Positions 9,941 through 17,425 of a stretch of DNA of 64,000 nt are shown piece after piece. A model generated the notes under the pieces. That model did no database searches and was not told the DNA's origin. It saw nothing but the letters and a program-made list of their open reading frames with translations. How positions within the stretch are numbered: the first letter of the stretch is position 1; every line of letters starts with the position of its first letter. This stretch comes from Rhizobium lentis (GTDB lineage: Bacteria > Pseudomonadota > Alphaproteobacteria > Rhizobiales > Rhizobiaceae). Position numbers and translations under genes: made by a program. The stretch is from contig NZ_CP071454.1 of assembly GCF_017352135.1 (NCBI RefSeq), forward strand, positions 3,063,001 through 3,127,000. The letters run 5' to 3'.

Positions 9941-9993
9941 CGGCTCGGCCGAAGCAATTCTATGTGACGCCTGCTTCACCCTACGCGCCGCAG

Positions 9994-10022
9994 TTGACCT
10001 GATCGCGGCCTCGTGCTCTAGC
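9994..10022 (+). promoter_or_regulatory. Sigma-70-type promoter for the metG-paralogue leader
   Basis: TTGACC (9994-9999), a 17-bp spacer and TCTAGC (10017-10022) fit an alpha-proteobacterial housekeeping promoter. Transcription would start about 7 nt downstream, at or next to the A of the leader ATG (10029). The leader ORF would therefore be leaderless, as known for the S. meliloti trpL leader. Confidence 0.6.
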
Positions 10023-10028
10023 TGGGCG

Positions 10029-10076
10029 ATGAGCAACGAGATCGACATCCACAAGAGCATGATGCGCCCCTGCTGA
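10029..10076 (+). CDS. 15-codon leader peptide MSNEIDIHKSMMRPC upstream of methionyl-tRNA synthetase paralogue
   Basis: The ORF has two adjacent Met codons (10059-10064) followed by Arg-Pro-Cys and TGA. No Shine-Dalgarno is visible, and the predicted transcription start coincides with the ATG. The Met-Met pair lies just before the first arm of a set of competing hairpins ending in a terminator. A ribosome waiting for Met-tRNA there would cover the CCCC arm at 10067-10070. This makes it a good candidate for a sensing leader peptide. It is inferred from layout and not from a known family. Confidence 0.55.
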   Translation: MSNEIDIHKSMMRPC

Positions 10077-10140
10077 CGGGGGATGGATGACTTACGCTTT
10101 TGCTTGAGGAAACAGCCCCCGCCGACCTGGCGGGTTTTTT
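10067..10140 (+). promoter_or_regulatory. Putative transcription attenuator (competing hairpins with T6 terminator)
   Basis: Four arms can be read. Arm 1 is CCCC (10067-10070). Arm 2 is CGGGGG (10077-10082). Arm 3 is CCCCCGCC (10116-10123). Arm 4 is GGCGGG (10129-10134), followed by TTTTTT (10135-10140). Arms 3 and 4 make a 6-bp GC stem with a 5-nt loop, an intrinsic terminator 42 bp before the metG-paralogue ATG. Arm 2 with arm 3 makes a 6-bp CGGGGG/CCCCCG stem that destroys the terminator. Arm 1 with arm 2 frees the terminator. This is the classical amino-acid attenuator order, with the leader stop codon between arms 1 and 2. Confidence 0.6.
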
Positions 10141-10182
10141 GTCTCCGGCGGCCCGCCTGAATTTTCAGGAAAGGACCCTGCG

Positions 10183-11706
10183 ATGACCGATAAGACCCTC
10201 TATCTCACGACCACTATCCCTTACGTCAATGCCAGCCCGCATATCGGCTTTGCCCTTGAACTCGTCCAGGCCGATGCGCTTGCCCGATATCGCAAGGGCG
10301 AGGGCTGGACTGTGCGGCTGCAGACCGGCTCGGACGAAAACAGCCTGAAGAACGTCCTGGCGGCCGAAAAGGCCGGATGCGAGCCATCCGTCTTCGTCGC
10401 CGACAATGCCAAGCGCTTCCTCGACCTTCAATCGGCATTGAACATCGATGCCGACGACTTCATTCGCACGAGCTGCGACCCTCGCCATCGTCCGGCCGTC
10501 GAAAAGCTCTGGAAGGCTTGTGAAGCATCGGGCGACCTATACAGGAGAAGCTATGCCGGCCTCTATTGCACCGGCTGCGAACAGTTTTATACCGACAGCG
10601 AGCTTGTCGGCGGCTGCTGCCCGGAGCATCTGACCAGGCCGGAGGAAGTGACCGAGACGAACTGGTTTTTCCGGCTCTCCCGCTATCAGCAGCGGCTTCG
10701 CGAGGCGATCGAGACGGACGCGTTGCGGATCAGCCCGCCGTCCAGGCGCAACGAAATCCTGGCGCTGATCAAGTCCGGCTTGAATGACTTCAGCGTCTCG
10801 CGCAGCGCCGAGCGGGCAAGAGGCTGGGGCATTCCGGTGCCGGGCGACCCGGATCAGACCATCTATGTCTGGTATGATGCCCTCGGTAATTATCTGAGCG
10901 CTCTCGGATATGGCGAAGATGACGAAACCGAAGCGCTTCGCAGGTTCTGGTTCGACGCCCGCCGGCGCGAGCATCTCGTCGGAAAAGGCGTCACCCGGTT
11001 CCACGCCGTCTATTGGCCCGCCATCCTGCTCTCGGCGGGTTTGCCGCTTCCAACGACAATCCACGTCCACGGTTATGTCACCGTCGACGGCCGCAAAATC
11101 GGCAAGTCGAAGCGCAACGCCATTGATCCGGTGCCGCTCGCGGCACGCTATGGCGCAGATGCCGTCCGATATTTCCTGCTGAGGCACATCCGCGCGCATG
11201 GAGACGGCGATTTTACCGTGGAACGCCTGGAAGCGGCCTATACCGGCGAACTGATCGCCCAGCTCGGCAACCTCTTCAACAGGATATTGTCGATTGCGGC
11301 AAAGCAGGACATCGCGGTCCGTGTCGAGCTCGATGCAACAATCGATGAGGAGAAAGTCCTGGCAATAAGGCGTTCGGTGGAGAAGGCGATCGAGACGGCT
11401 TCGTTCCATGAAGCGCTGGCCGCGATCTTCGATCTTGTGTCCCACGCCAACAAGCGCGTGGTCGAACTGGAACCATGGACGCTCGTCAAGGCGTTGAACG
11501 CGGCCGCCGGGGCGGATCGGCCGCAACTGGAAACCCGTCTGCTGGCCTGTTTCGCCGCACTTGGCGGCCTTCTTCGGGAGATCGTACTTCTGCTTCAGCC
11601 GTTCCTCCCGAAGACGGCTGAAACCCTGGCGAGACAAATCGGCATTCTTGGTGGCGCGGAGCGATCCGACGTCAGGATCGTGCCGGTTTTCCCCAAGCTG
11701 ACCTGA
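10183..11706 (+). CDS. Methionyl-tRNA synthetase paralogue, short form
   Basis: A 507-aa class I aminoacyl-tRNA synthetase of the MetG family, charging tRNA with methionine. Visible are the HIGH-box region PYVNASPHIG (residues 14-23), the zinc-knuckle cysteines in CTGCEQFY and CCPEH (about 129-150), and the NWFFRLSRY strand. The KMSKS loop is written KIGKS (about residue 309), an unusual variant. The anticodon-binding helical domain begins at about GNLFNRIL. There is no C-terminal EMAP-type extension. The KIGKS change and the dedicated attenuator-like leader suggest an accessory, conditionally expressed copy beside a housekeeping metG elsewhere (inference). Confidence 0.88.
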   Translation: MTDKTLYLTTTIPYVNASPHIGFALELVQADALARYRKGEGWTVRLQTGSDENSLKNVLAAEKAGCEPSVFVADNAKRFLDLQSALNIDADDFIRTSCDPRHRPAVEKLWKACEASGDLYRRSYAGLYCTGCEQFYTDSELVGGCCPEHLTRPEEVTETNWFFRLSRYQQRLREAIETDALRISPPSRRNEILALIKSGLNDFSVSRSAERARGWGIPVPGDPDQTIYVWYDALGNYLSALGYGEDDETEALRRFWFDARRREHLVGKGVTRFHAVYWPAILLSAGLPLPTTIHVHGYVTVDGRKIGKSKRNAIDPVPLAARYGADAVRYFLLRHIRAHGDGDFTVERLEAAYTGELIAQLGNLFNRILSIAAKQDIAVRVELDATIDEEKVLAIRRSVEKAIETASFHEALAAIFDLVSHANKRVVELEPWTLVKALNAAAGADRPQLETRLLACFAALGGLLREIVLLLQPFLPKTAETLARQIGILGGAERSDVRIVPVFPKLT

Positions 11707-11718
11707 AGCAAAGAGCCA

Positions 11719-11742
11719 GATCCCCCGGCCGGCACCGGTCGG
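11719..11742 (+). terminator. GC-rich hairpin after the MetRS paralogue gene
   Basis: The stop codon at 11706 is followed by a strong inverted repeat (CCCCGGCCGG / CCGGTCGGGG, one G-T pair) without a T tract. It may end or protect the transcript. The rest of 11707-11912 shows nothing I recognise apart from a GGGAGG ribosome site before nadE. Confidence 0.35.
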
Positions 11743-11912
11743 GGTCGAGCCACGGGTCCGGCAGGACAGAAGGGCTACCCTAGCCCAGGAATACTGCGTC
11801 CCAACACCCACTTGCACGAAATGCATGGCAGGTCTGCCCGAAACGGCTTCGCCTTCCTCCCATCTTTTCGCCATAGTGGCGCCGAAATTCCGTAGGTGGG
11901 AGGAAGAGGCCT

Positions 11913-12746
11913 ATGACTGTGCTGTTCGACGAACAAGGCGAGATCATCCGCGAACTGGGGGTTGCCGCCGATATCGACCCTGAACAGGAGATCGAACGGC
12001 GGAGCGCCTTCCTTAAGAATTATCTCGTCGCCTCGGGCCTGCGCGGCTATGTCCTCGGCATCAGCGGCGGCGTCGATTCGCTGACGGCGGCGCTGCTGGC
12101 TCAGAAGGCGGTGCGCGAGCTGCGTGACAGTGGCCATGCGGCCGAATTCATCGCCGTGCGTCTTCCCTACGGCGTCCAGGCGGACGAGGCCGATGCGGCC
12201 AAAGCGCTCGCAACGATCGGCCCCGATCGCTCCATGGTGGTCAATATCAGGGAGCCGGCGGATGCGATGCTGGCGGCAGTCCGCAACGGCGGCCTCGCCT
12301 TTGCCGATGCCGGCCGGCAGGATTTCATCCTCGGCAACATCAAGGCCCGCCAGCGCATGATCGCCCAGTTCGCGCTCGCCGGCGCGCTCGGCAGCCTCGT
12401 CATCGGCACCGACCATGCCGCCGAAGCGGTCATGGGCTTCTTCACCAAGTTCGGCGACGGTGCCGCCGATATCCTGCCGCTCGCCGGCCTCAACAAGCGC
12501 CGCGTCCGCCTCCTGGCAAAGCGGCTCGGCGCCCCGGACGAGCTGGTGTTCAAGGTGCCGACCGCCGATCTCGAGGACCAGCGGCCGCTGCGCCCCGACG
12601 AAGAGGCCTATGGCGTCAGCTATGACGAGATCGACGATTTCCTCGAGGGCAAGCCGGTCGGCGAGATCGCCCGCCGCCGCATCCTCGCCGCCTATCGGGC
12701 GACCGCCCACAAGCGCGCCCTGCCGGTGGCGGTCAACACACTCTGA
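11913..12746 (+). CDS. nadE: NAD synthetase, ammonia-dependent type
   Basis: A 277-aa enzyme catalysing the last step of NAD synthesis (deamido-NAD plus ammonia plus ATP to NAD). It has the PP-loop SGGVDS at residues 51-56, GTDHAAE (about 165-171) and the C-terminal LEDQRPLRPDEEAYG region that closes over ATP. There is no glutaminase domain, so it is the short NH3-dependent form. A GGGAGG site lies 10-15 nt before the ATG. It stands alone, convergent with the MFS gene downstream. Rhizobia often also encode a long glutamine-dependent NadE elsewhere. Confidence 0.93.
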   Translation: MTVLFDEQGEIIRELGVAADIDPEQEIERRSAFLKNYLVASGLRGYVLGISGGVDSLTAALLAQKAVRELRDSGHAAEFIAVRLPYGVQADEADAAKALATIGPDRSMVVNIREPADAMLAAVRNGGLAFADAGRQDFILGNIKARQRMIAQFALAGALGSLVIGTDHAAEAVMGFFTKFGDGAADILPLAGLNKRRVRLLAKRLGAPDELVFKVPTADLEDQRPLRPDEEAYGVSYDEIDDFLEGKPVGEIARRRILAAYRATAHKRALPVAVNTL

Positions 12747-12800
12747 GAGCGGCCGGCCTTACGTCCGTGCCGGCCCGCCCGTCCGGCCGCGATCGCCCGC

Positions 12801-14072
12801 TCAGGCGTCGAGCTGATCCCGGGCAGCCCGCATGTGTGATCCAGCCGCATCCCTGGGCCGCACCATCCAGGCATAGGCGGCGCCGGCGAGAAGCAGCAGC
12901 GATGTTCCGAGGAAAACCGCCCGCATGCCGATATGACCGCCGACGAAGCCGCCGAGAACGGGGCCGGCCACCTGGCCGACATATTGCGAGGAGACCGACA
13001 GGCCGAGAATGCCGCCGGCCGCGCTGTCCGGCACGCTGTGACGGATGACGGCGGCAATGCAGGGAAGCAGCCCGCCGAGTGCCGCGCCCATCAGAAAACG
13101 CAGGATGATCAGCTGCCAGGAACTGGCGACGAGCGCCTGCGGGATCGAAAGCAGCCCGGCGACGGCAAGCGCCCCCGCGATCACGGGCCAGTGGCCGATC
13201 CTGTCGGCAAGCCTGCCGAGCCACGAGGCCGAAAGAATACTGCCGAGGGCGGCGGCCGACATCACCAGGCCGGAAATCATCGTCACCTCATTCACGGCGG
13301 GCACGATCTGCGCGACATAGACGGTGATAATCGGCTCGATCGACATATTGGCGAACATCAGGAGCATGCCGGTCGCCAGCATGGCGATGACCGGCCGCGT
13401 GTCGACAATGGATTTCCAGCCGCCGCTTGCCTTGGCCGCCTGCTTGCGGGCCGGCGACTTCTCTTCCTTGATCAGCAGGGCGGTGGCGAGAAAGGCAAGG
13501 AAGATCATAGCGCCGGCGGCAAGAAACGTGCCGCGGATGCCAATGATCGGCGGCAGCACCCCACCGATCAGCGGCCCGACGAGGTTGCCGGCCATGATGC
13601 CGGAAGACAAGACGCCGAGCGCCCAGGCCGAGCGGTCCTTCGGCGTCTGCGTCGCCACCAGCACCATCGAGCCGGAGGAGTAGCCGCCGGCGAGCCCGAC
13701 GAAGAGGCGCAGCGCTACCAGCTGCCAGACATTGCCGGCCATGCCCATCAGCGCGATCGCCACCGTCATGCCGAGGCTGGCGCGCACCAGCATCAGCTTG
13801 CGGCCGTAAATATCGCCGAGCCGCCCCCAGAGCGGCGCGACGAGAGCGGCGGCAAGGAAGGTGGCGCCATAGGCAATGCCCGACCATTGCACGATGGCCG
13901 CATGCTCGCTCACGCCGAGCTCCTCGACATAGAGCGGCAGGAAGGGCAGCAGCAGCGTCATCGCCACGATGGTGGTGAAGGAGCCGATCAGCGAAATGGC
14001 AAGGTTGCGCTTCCAGTAGATCGAGCCCGGCCTAACAGCGGCCTCCCATTGCGTGTCCATCATTCCTTGCAT
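12801..14072 (-). CDS. MFS transporter (multidrug/TetA-like)
   Basis: A 423-aa major facilitator with about 12 hydrophobic segments and the loop 2-3 motif GRLGDIYGRKLML (about residues 80-92). In the second half ASWLGRLADRIGHW repeats that motif, as in drug antiporters. Three ATGs lie close together (14072, 14063, 14060); the first is preceded by GGGA and the last two by AGGA, so the exact start is open. It is divergent from the small NTF2-like gene with a 100-bp shared promoter region. The substrate is unknown. Confidence 0.88.
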   Translation of the reverse strand: MQGMMDTQWEAAVRPGSIYWKRNLAISLIGSFTTIVAMTLLLPFLPLYVEELGVSEHAAIVQWSGIAYGATFLAAALVAPLWGRLGDIYGRKLMLVRASLGMTVAIALMGMAGNVWQLVALRLFVGLAGGYSSGSMVLVATQTPKDRSAWALGVLSSGIMAGNLVGPLIGGVLPPIIGIRGTFLAAGAMIFLAFLATALLIKEEKSPARKQAAKASGGWKSIVDTRPVIAMLATGMLLMFANMSIEPIITVYVAQIVPAVNEVTMISGLVMSAAALGSILSASWLGRLADRIGHWPVIAGALAVAGLLSIPQALVASSWQLIILRFLMGAALGGLLPCIAAVIRHSVPDSAAGGILGLSVSSQYVGQVAGPVLGGFVGGHIGMRAVFLGTSLLLLAGAAYAWMVRPRDAAGSHMRAARDQLDA

Positions 14073-14172
14073 CGATCCCTGCGTAGTTGCGCCGCAATCT
14101 GGATCATCTCGGCTGAAAGAGCTAGAAGATAAACTGATTGCAAGTTGAAATCGGCAAAACGGAGGACCTGCC

Positions 14173-14517
14173 ATGAACGCAATGGCCCCATCCCGGGAGC
14201 AGACCGTCCGCGACCTCTACGCCGCCTATCTCGAGGATCGCAAGGATGTCGCCGGCGCCATGCTGACCGAGGATTTCACCTTCTCCAGTCCGCGCGACGA
14301 CCACATCGATCGGGCGGCTTATTTCGAGCGCTGCTGGCCGAAGGAGCCGGTCTTCCGCGCGATCCACATCGAATTTCTGGCGGTCGTCGGCGACGAGGTG
14401 GCGGTTCGCTATCGCGCCGAAAAAAGGGATGGCGCAAGCTTCGGCAACATGGAGAGCCTGTGTTTCCGCGGCGACCGGATTGCTGCGGTGGAGGTCTATT
14501 TCGGCCGGAATCTCTGA
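14173..14517 (+). CDS. SnoaL/NTF2-like small protein
   Basis: A 114-aa protein with the cone-shaped alpha+beta barrel signature of the NTF2/SnoaL superfamily. It begins with a helix (QTVRDLYAAYLEDR) followed by LTEDFTFSSPRDD and ends with a strand in VEVYFGRNL. No catalytic residues can be assigned. The start ATG at 14173 has GGAGG 7 nt upstream. It is divergent from the MFS exporter and convergent with the TauE gene. Function unknown. Confidence 0.82.
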   Translation: MNAMAPSREQTVRDLYAAYLEDRKDVAGAMLTEDFTFSSPRDDHIDRAAYFERCWPKEPVFRAIHIEFLAVVGDEVAVRYRAEKRDGASFGNMESLCFRGDRIAAVEVYFGRNL

Positions 14518-14537
14518 CCCGCCGAAACGGCTTTGAG

Positions 14538-15269
14538 CTAGAAGAACCGTATCGTCGAGGTCGTGATGATGACCAACGAGACAGCCGCCATCAGCGCCCG
14601 CACCGGCAGCCGCTTGACGAGGATGGCGCCGAAAGGGGCGCCGACGACGCCGCCGATGATGAGCCCGATCGCCGAATTGAGTTCCGACCAGCCGAGCGTC
14701 ACCATGAAGGTGATCGAAACCGTCAGCGTCACGGCGAATTCGGTGAAATTGGTCGAGCCGATCACGCGCTTGAGATCATGGCCGCGGCCGACCAGCGTGC
14801 TGGTGACGACAGCACCCCATCCGCCGCCGCCGATCGCATCGAGCAGGCCGCCGCAAAAGCCGACGGGCGGCACGGCCCAGTCGCGCACCTCGCGCCTGGC
14901 CTGCGGCCGGAAGGCTTTGTAGAGGATCAGCAGGCCGATCACGATCAGATAGCCTGATACGAAGGGCTCGATCACCTTGCCGTCGATATTGGCAAGTAGG
15001 TAGGCGCCGATCGCACCGCCGATCATGCCGGCCGGGGCGAGCCGCGCCACCAGCCGCCAGTCGACATTGCGGTGATAGGCATGCGACAGGCCTGACGCCG
15101 CCGTCGTGAACATCTCCGTCACATGCGTCATGGCGCTGGCATTGGCTGCCGGCACCCCGAAGGCCAGCAGGCTCGTCGTCGACAGCACGCCGAAGGCCAT
15201 GCCGAGCGCGCCGTCGACGATCTGCGCGCAGAAGCCCACGGCGATGAAAAAGAAGATATCCGATGTCAT
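14538..15269 (-). CDS. TauE/SafE family membrane permease
   Basis: A 243-aa membrane protein with 7-8 hydrophobic segments. It has the duplicated TauE/SafE (DUF81) pattern: an N-terminal GALGMAFGVLSTTSLLAFGVP and a C-terminal half with GGGWGAVVTSTLVGRG. Family members export sulfite or organosulfonates, or are uncharacterised anion permeases. It stands 55 nt downstream of the methyltransferase gene on the same strand, so the two may be cotranscribed. The substrate is unknown. Confidence 0.88.
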   Translation of the reverse strand: MTSDIFFFIAVGFCAQIVDGALGMAFGVLSTTSLLAFGVPAANASAMTHVTEMFTTAASGLSHAYHRNVDWRLVARLAPAGMIGGAIGAYLLANIDGKVIEPFVSGYLIVIGLLILYKAFRPQARREVRDWAVPPVGFCGGLLDAIGGGGWGAVVTSTLVGRGHDLKRVIGSTNFTEFAVTLTVSITFMVTLGWSELNSAIGLIIGGVVGAPFGAILVKRLPVRALMAAVSLVIITTSTIRFF

Positions 15270-15324
15270 GCAGTCCCCTCAGGCGAACGGTAGCATCAGG
15301 ATCGGCGATGCGGATTTTTTCGTC

Positions 15325-15978
15325 TCAGGCGGAAAAACCGCGCTGTTTCAGGCGGACGATCTTGAAAAAACCATTCGGAAAGACCGGCAGAATATCCGTC
15401 GCCGCAAAATCGCCGCGACGCTCCGCCCAGGCGACGATGCGGTGGATGCGGAAGGCGGACGACCAGCCAATGTGTCGCATCAGCGGCGCAACCGCCGCCT
15501 CGATCGCGCCCTGCAACCCGGCGCCGTCGCCGAGCTTGCTGGCCAGGATGATCTCGCCGCCCGGCCGCAGCACCCGGGCGCATTCGTCCAGCGCCCGTTC
15601 GGGCTCGGGAATGAGCGTGATGACGAAGGGCAGGCAAACCACGTCGAAAGACTGGTCGGCAAAGGCCAGCGCATGCGCATCCATCACCTCGAGCGCCTGC
15701 ACATGCTGCAGGTTTTCGCGCCGCACCTTTTCGCGCGCCCGTGCGATCATATGTTCGGAAATGTCGATGCCGGTCACCCGGCAGCGGCTGGGATAATGCG
15801 CGAGCGTCAGGCCGGTGCCGACCCCGATTTCCAGAATATCGGTGCCGGCTGCCGCGGCAAGCGCTGCCAGCTTGCGGTGGCCGTCGCGCAGAATGCCGCG
15901 ATAAACGCGGTCGTAGACCGGCGCCCAGCGCTGATAGATTTTCTGCTGATCTTCCGCCCTATTGCGACGCTCCGACAT
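15325..15978 (-). CDS. SAM-dependent methyltransferase, probable phosphatidylethanolamine N-methyltransferase (PmtA, Rhodobacter type)
   Basis: A 217-aa class I methyltransferase. Motif I is ILEIGVGTGLTL (about residues 48-59), and the post-I acidic residue is in VTGIDISEHM. The N-terminal segment YQRWAPVYDRVYRG is characteristic of Rhodobacter-type PmtA enzymes, which turn PE into phosphatidylcholine on the inner membrane. The start is the ATG at 15978 behind GGAGGA; a longer frame lacks a site. Rhizobia often carry several PmtA paralogues. The enzyme assignment is probable, while the methyltransferase fold is certain. Confidence 0.8.
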   Translation of the reverse strand: MSERRNRAEDQQKIYQRWAPVYDRVYRGILRDGHRKLAALAAAAGTDILEIGVGTGLTLAHYPSRCRVTGIDISEHMIARAREKVRRENLQHVQALEVMDAHALAFADQSFDVVCLPFVITLIPEPERALDECARVLRPGGEIILASKLGDGAGLQGAIEAAVAPLMRHIGWSSAFRIHRIVAWAERRGDFAATDILPVFPNGFFKIVRLKQRGFSA

Positions 15979-16176
15979 GTCTATTCCTCCCTGCGCCTGA
16001 CCTTCGAGAATCGGAAAAGATTTTCGAAAGGGATCATGCATTTATCGCAAACATAGAGCGCCTTGACGCCTCTCACAGAGGCGCGGCGCTCTAAAACCGA
16101 GACCTTCAACTCCTGAGGGTGGGTCCGGGTTCCGCCCGCGAAATGTGACCGAAGTCACAAGCCGCTGCGGTGGCGG

Positions 16177-16503
16177 CTATTTCGCTGGCGTTAACCCAAG
16201 CTTTTTCGCATCCATCGCGCTGCCGATCTCCAGGGTTTTCTCCTGCTTGTCATAGACGCAGATCTGGGCGACAAGACCCTTGGCGCCCTTCGGCTTTCCC
16301 GTCACCAGGGCCAGCCCGTAATGCGAGGTGCCGAACGGATCGATGGCGACGTTCGGCCTCTCGATCGCCACCCCCGCCTCTTTGCATTTGGCTTCCACGT
16401 CGGCGGCCAACTGTTTCCAGACCTCGTCCGAAGAGGCATGGGCCGCCGCTGAAAGAAACGGAAGCGCGGCAATGGCGAGATGCGGGATTATATTCCTGTT
16501 CAT
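16177..16503 (-). CDS. Small secreted protein of unknown function
   Basis: A 108-aa protein with a clear Sec signal peptide (residues 1-23, cleavage after AAAHA). The mature part has two cysteines (about residues 40 and 82) that may form a disulfide, and ends in basic residues (MDAKKLGLTPAK). The start at 16503 has GGGAG 7 nt upstream; the long frame to 17208 is antisense to sodB and not real. No family recognised. Divergent from sodB. Confidence 0.75.
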   Translation of the reverse strand: MNRNIIPHLAIAALPFLSAAAHASSDEVWKQLAADVEAKCKEAGVAIERPNVAIDPFGTSHYGLALVTGKPKGAKGLVAQICVYDKQEKTLEIGSAMDAKKLGLTPAK

Positions 16504-16716
16504 ATCGGATCTCCCTTGATGTCTGCCGCCGGCGAAGCGGTTTTCGAGGCGGCATTGCCGGGCGATTTGCACGCCCGAATCCCGCCCCCAAACTGAGGCA
16601 AATTTTCCTCCGTCCGGTCGTTTTTTGATATTTCGCCGGTTGCCTCTCCCCCTTTCCCCTCCTATGTTCCGCCTCACCTGCCGATGACGCAATCTATTGC
16701 CAAGAGGAGATCTGAC

Positions 16717-17319
16717 ATGGCTTTCGAATTGCCTGAACTTCCCTATGATTACGAAGCTCTTGCCCCCTTCATGTCGAAGGAAACGCTGGAGTTTCACCAC
16801 GACAAGCACCACAAGGCCTATGTCGACAACGGCAACAAGCTCGCCGCCGAAGCCGGCCTTTCGGATCTCTCGCTCGAAGAGGTGGTGAAGAAGTCCTTCG
16901 GCACCAATGCCGGCCTCTTCAACAACGCCGCTCAGCACTACAACCACATCCATTTCTGGAAGTGGATGAAGAAGGGCGGCGGCGGCAACAAGCTGCCCGG
17001 CAAGCTCGAGGCGGCCTTCGCCTCCGATCTCGGCGGCTATGACAAGTTCAAGGCCGATTTCGCCAATGCCGGCGCCACCCAGTTCGGCTCCGGCTGGGCC
17101 TGGGTTTCCGTCAAGAACGGCAAGCTCGAAATCTCCAAGACCCCGAACGGCGAAAACCCGCTGGTGCACGGCGCCACTCCGATCCTCGGCGTCGACGTCT
17201 GGGAGCACTCCTATTACATCGACTACCGCAATGCCCGCCCGAAATATCTCGAAGCTTTCATCGACAGCCTGATCAACTGGGACTACGTCCTGGAGCGCTA
17301 CGAAGAAGCCACGAAGTGA
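16717..17319 (+). CDS. sodB: Iron/manganese superoxide dismutase
   Basis: A 200-aa enzyme converting superoxide to H2O2 and O2. The metal ligands are visible: His in LEFHHDKHHKAY (about residue 27), His in AAQHYNHIHFWKW (about 78), and Asp/His in DVWEHSYYIDY (about 162-166). Length and motifs match the cytoplasmic Fe/Mn SOD of rhizobia (SodA/SodB); the metal cannot be read with certainty. The ATG at 16717 follows AGGAG. A strong terminator follows at 17343. Confidence 0.95.
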   Translation: MAFELPELPYDYEALAPFMSKETLEFHHDKHHKAYVDNGNKLAAEAGLSDLSLEEVVKKSFGTNAGLFNNAAQHYNHIHFWKWMKKGGGGNKLPGKLEAAFASDLGGYDKFKADFANAGATQFGSGWAWVSVKNGKLEISKTPNGENPLVHGATPILGVDVWEHSYYIDYRNARPKYLEAFIDSLINWDYVLERYEEATK

Positions 17320-17342
17320 GCGGCATCCACCTGAAGACTTCG

Positions 17343-17380
17343 CACCCGGCGCCTCAACCGCCGGGTGTTCTGTTTTCTCG
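17343..17380 (+). terminator. Intrinsic terminator of sodB
   Basis: CACCCGGCG (17343-17351) and CGCCGGGTG (17359-17367) form a perfect 9-bp stem with a 7-nt loop, followed by TTCTGTTTTCT. It lies 23 nt after the sodB stop. Confidence 0.85.
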
Positions 17381-17425
17381 CAATGCTGTCACAGCCTTGT
17401 CACCGGCCGCGCCTAATCACGCCCC

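Noticed and set aside
9961..10180. SAM-II or other known methionine riboswitch before the MetRS paralogue
   Set aside because: No pseudoknot pattern of SAM-II was recognised. The leader ORF with competing hairpins explains the region better.
12933..14132. 399-codon plus-strand frame antisense to the MFS transporter
   Set aside because: Composition rich in R, H, D and G is typical of an antisense frame. The minus strand encodes a coherent 12-helix protein.
16504..17208. Minus-strand open frame running from the small secreted protein gene through sodB
   Set aside because: Antisense to a clear superoxide dismutase. Only the last 108 residues, starting at 16503 with a signal peptide and SD, look like a gene.
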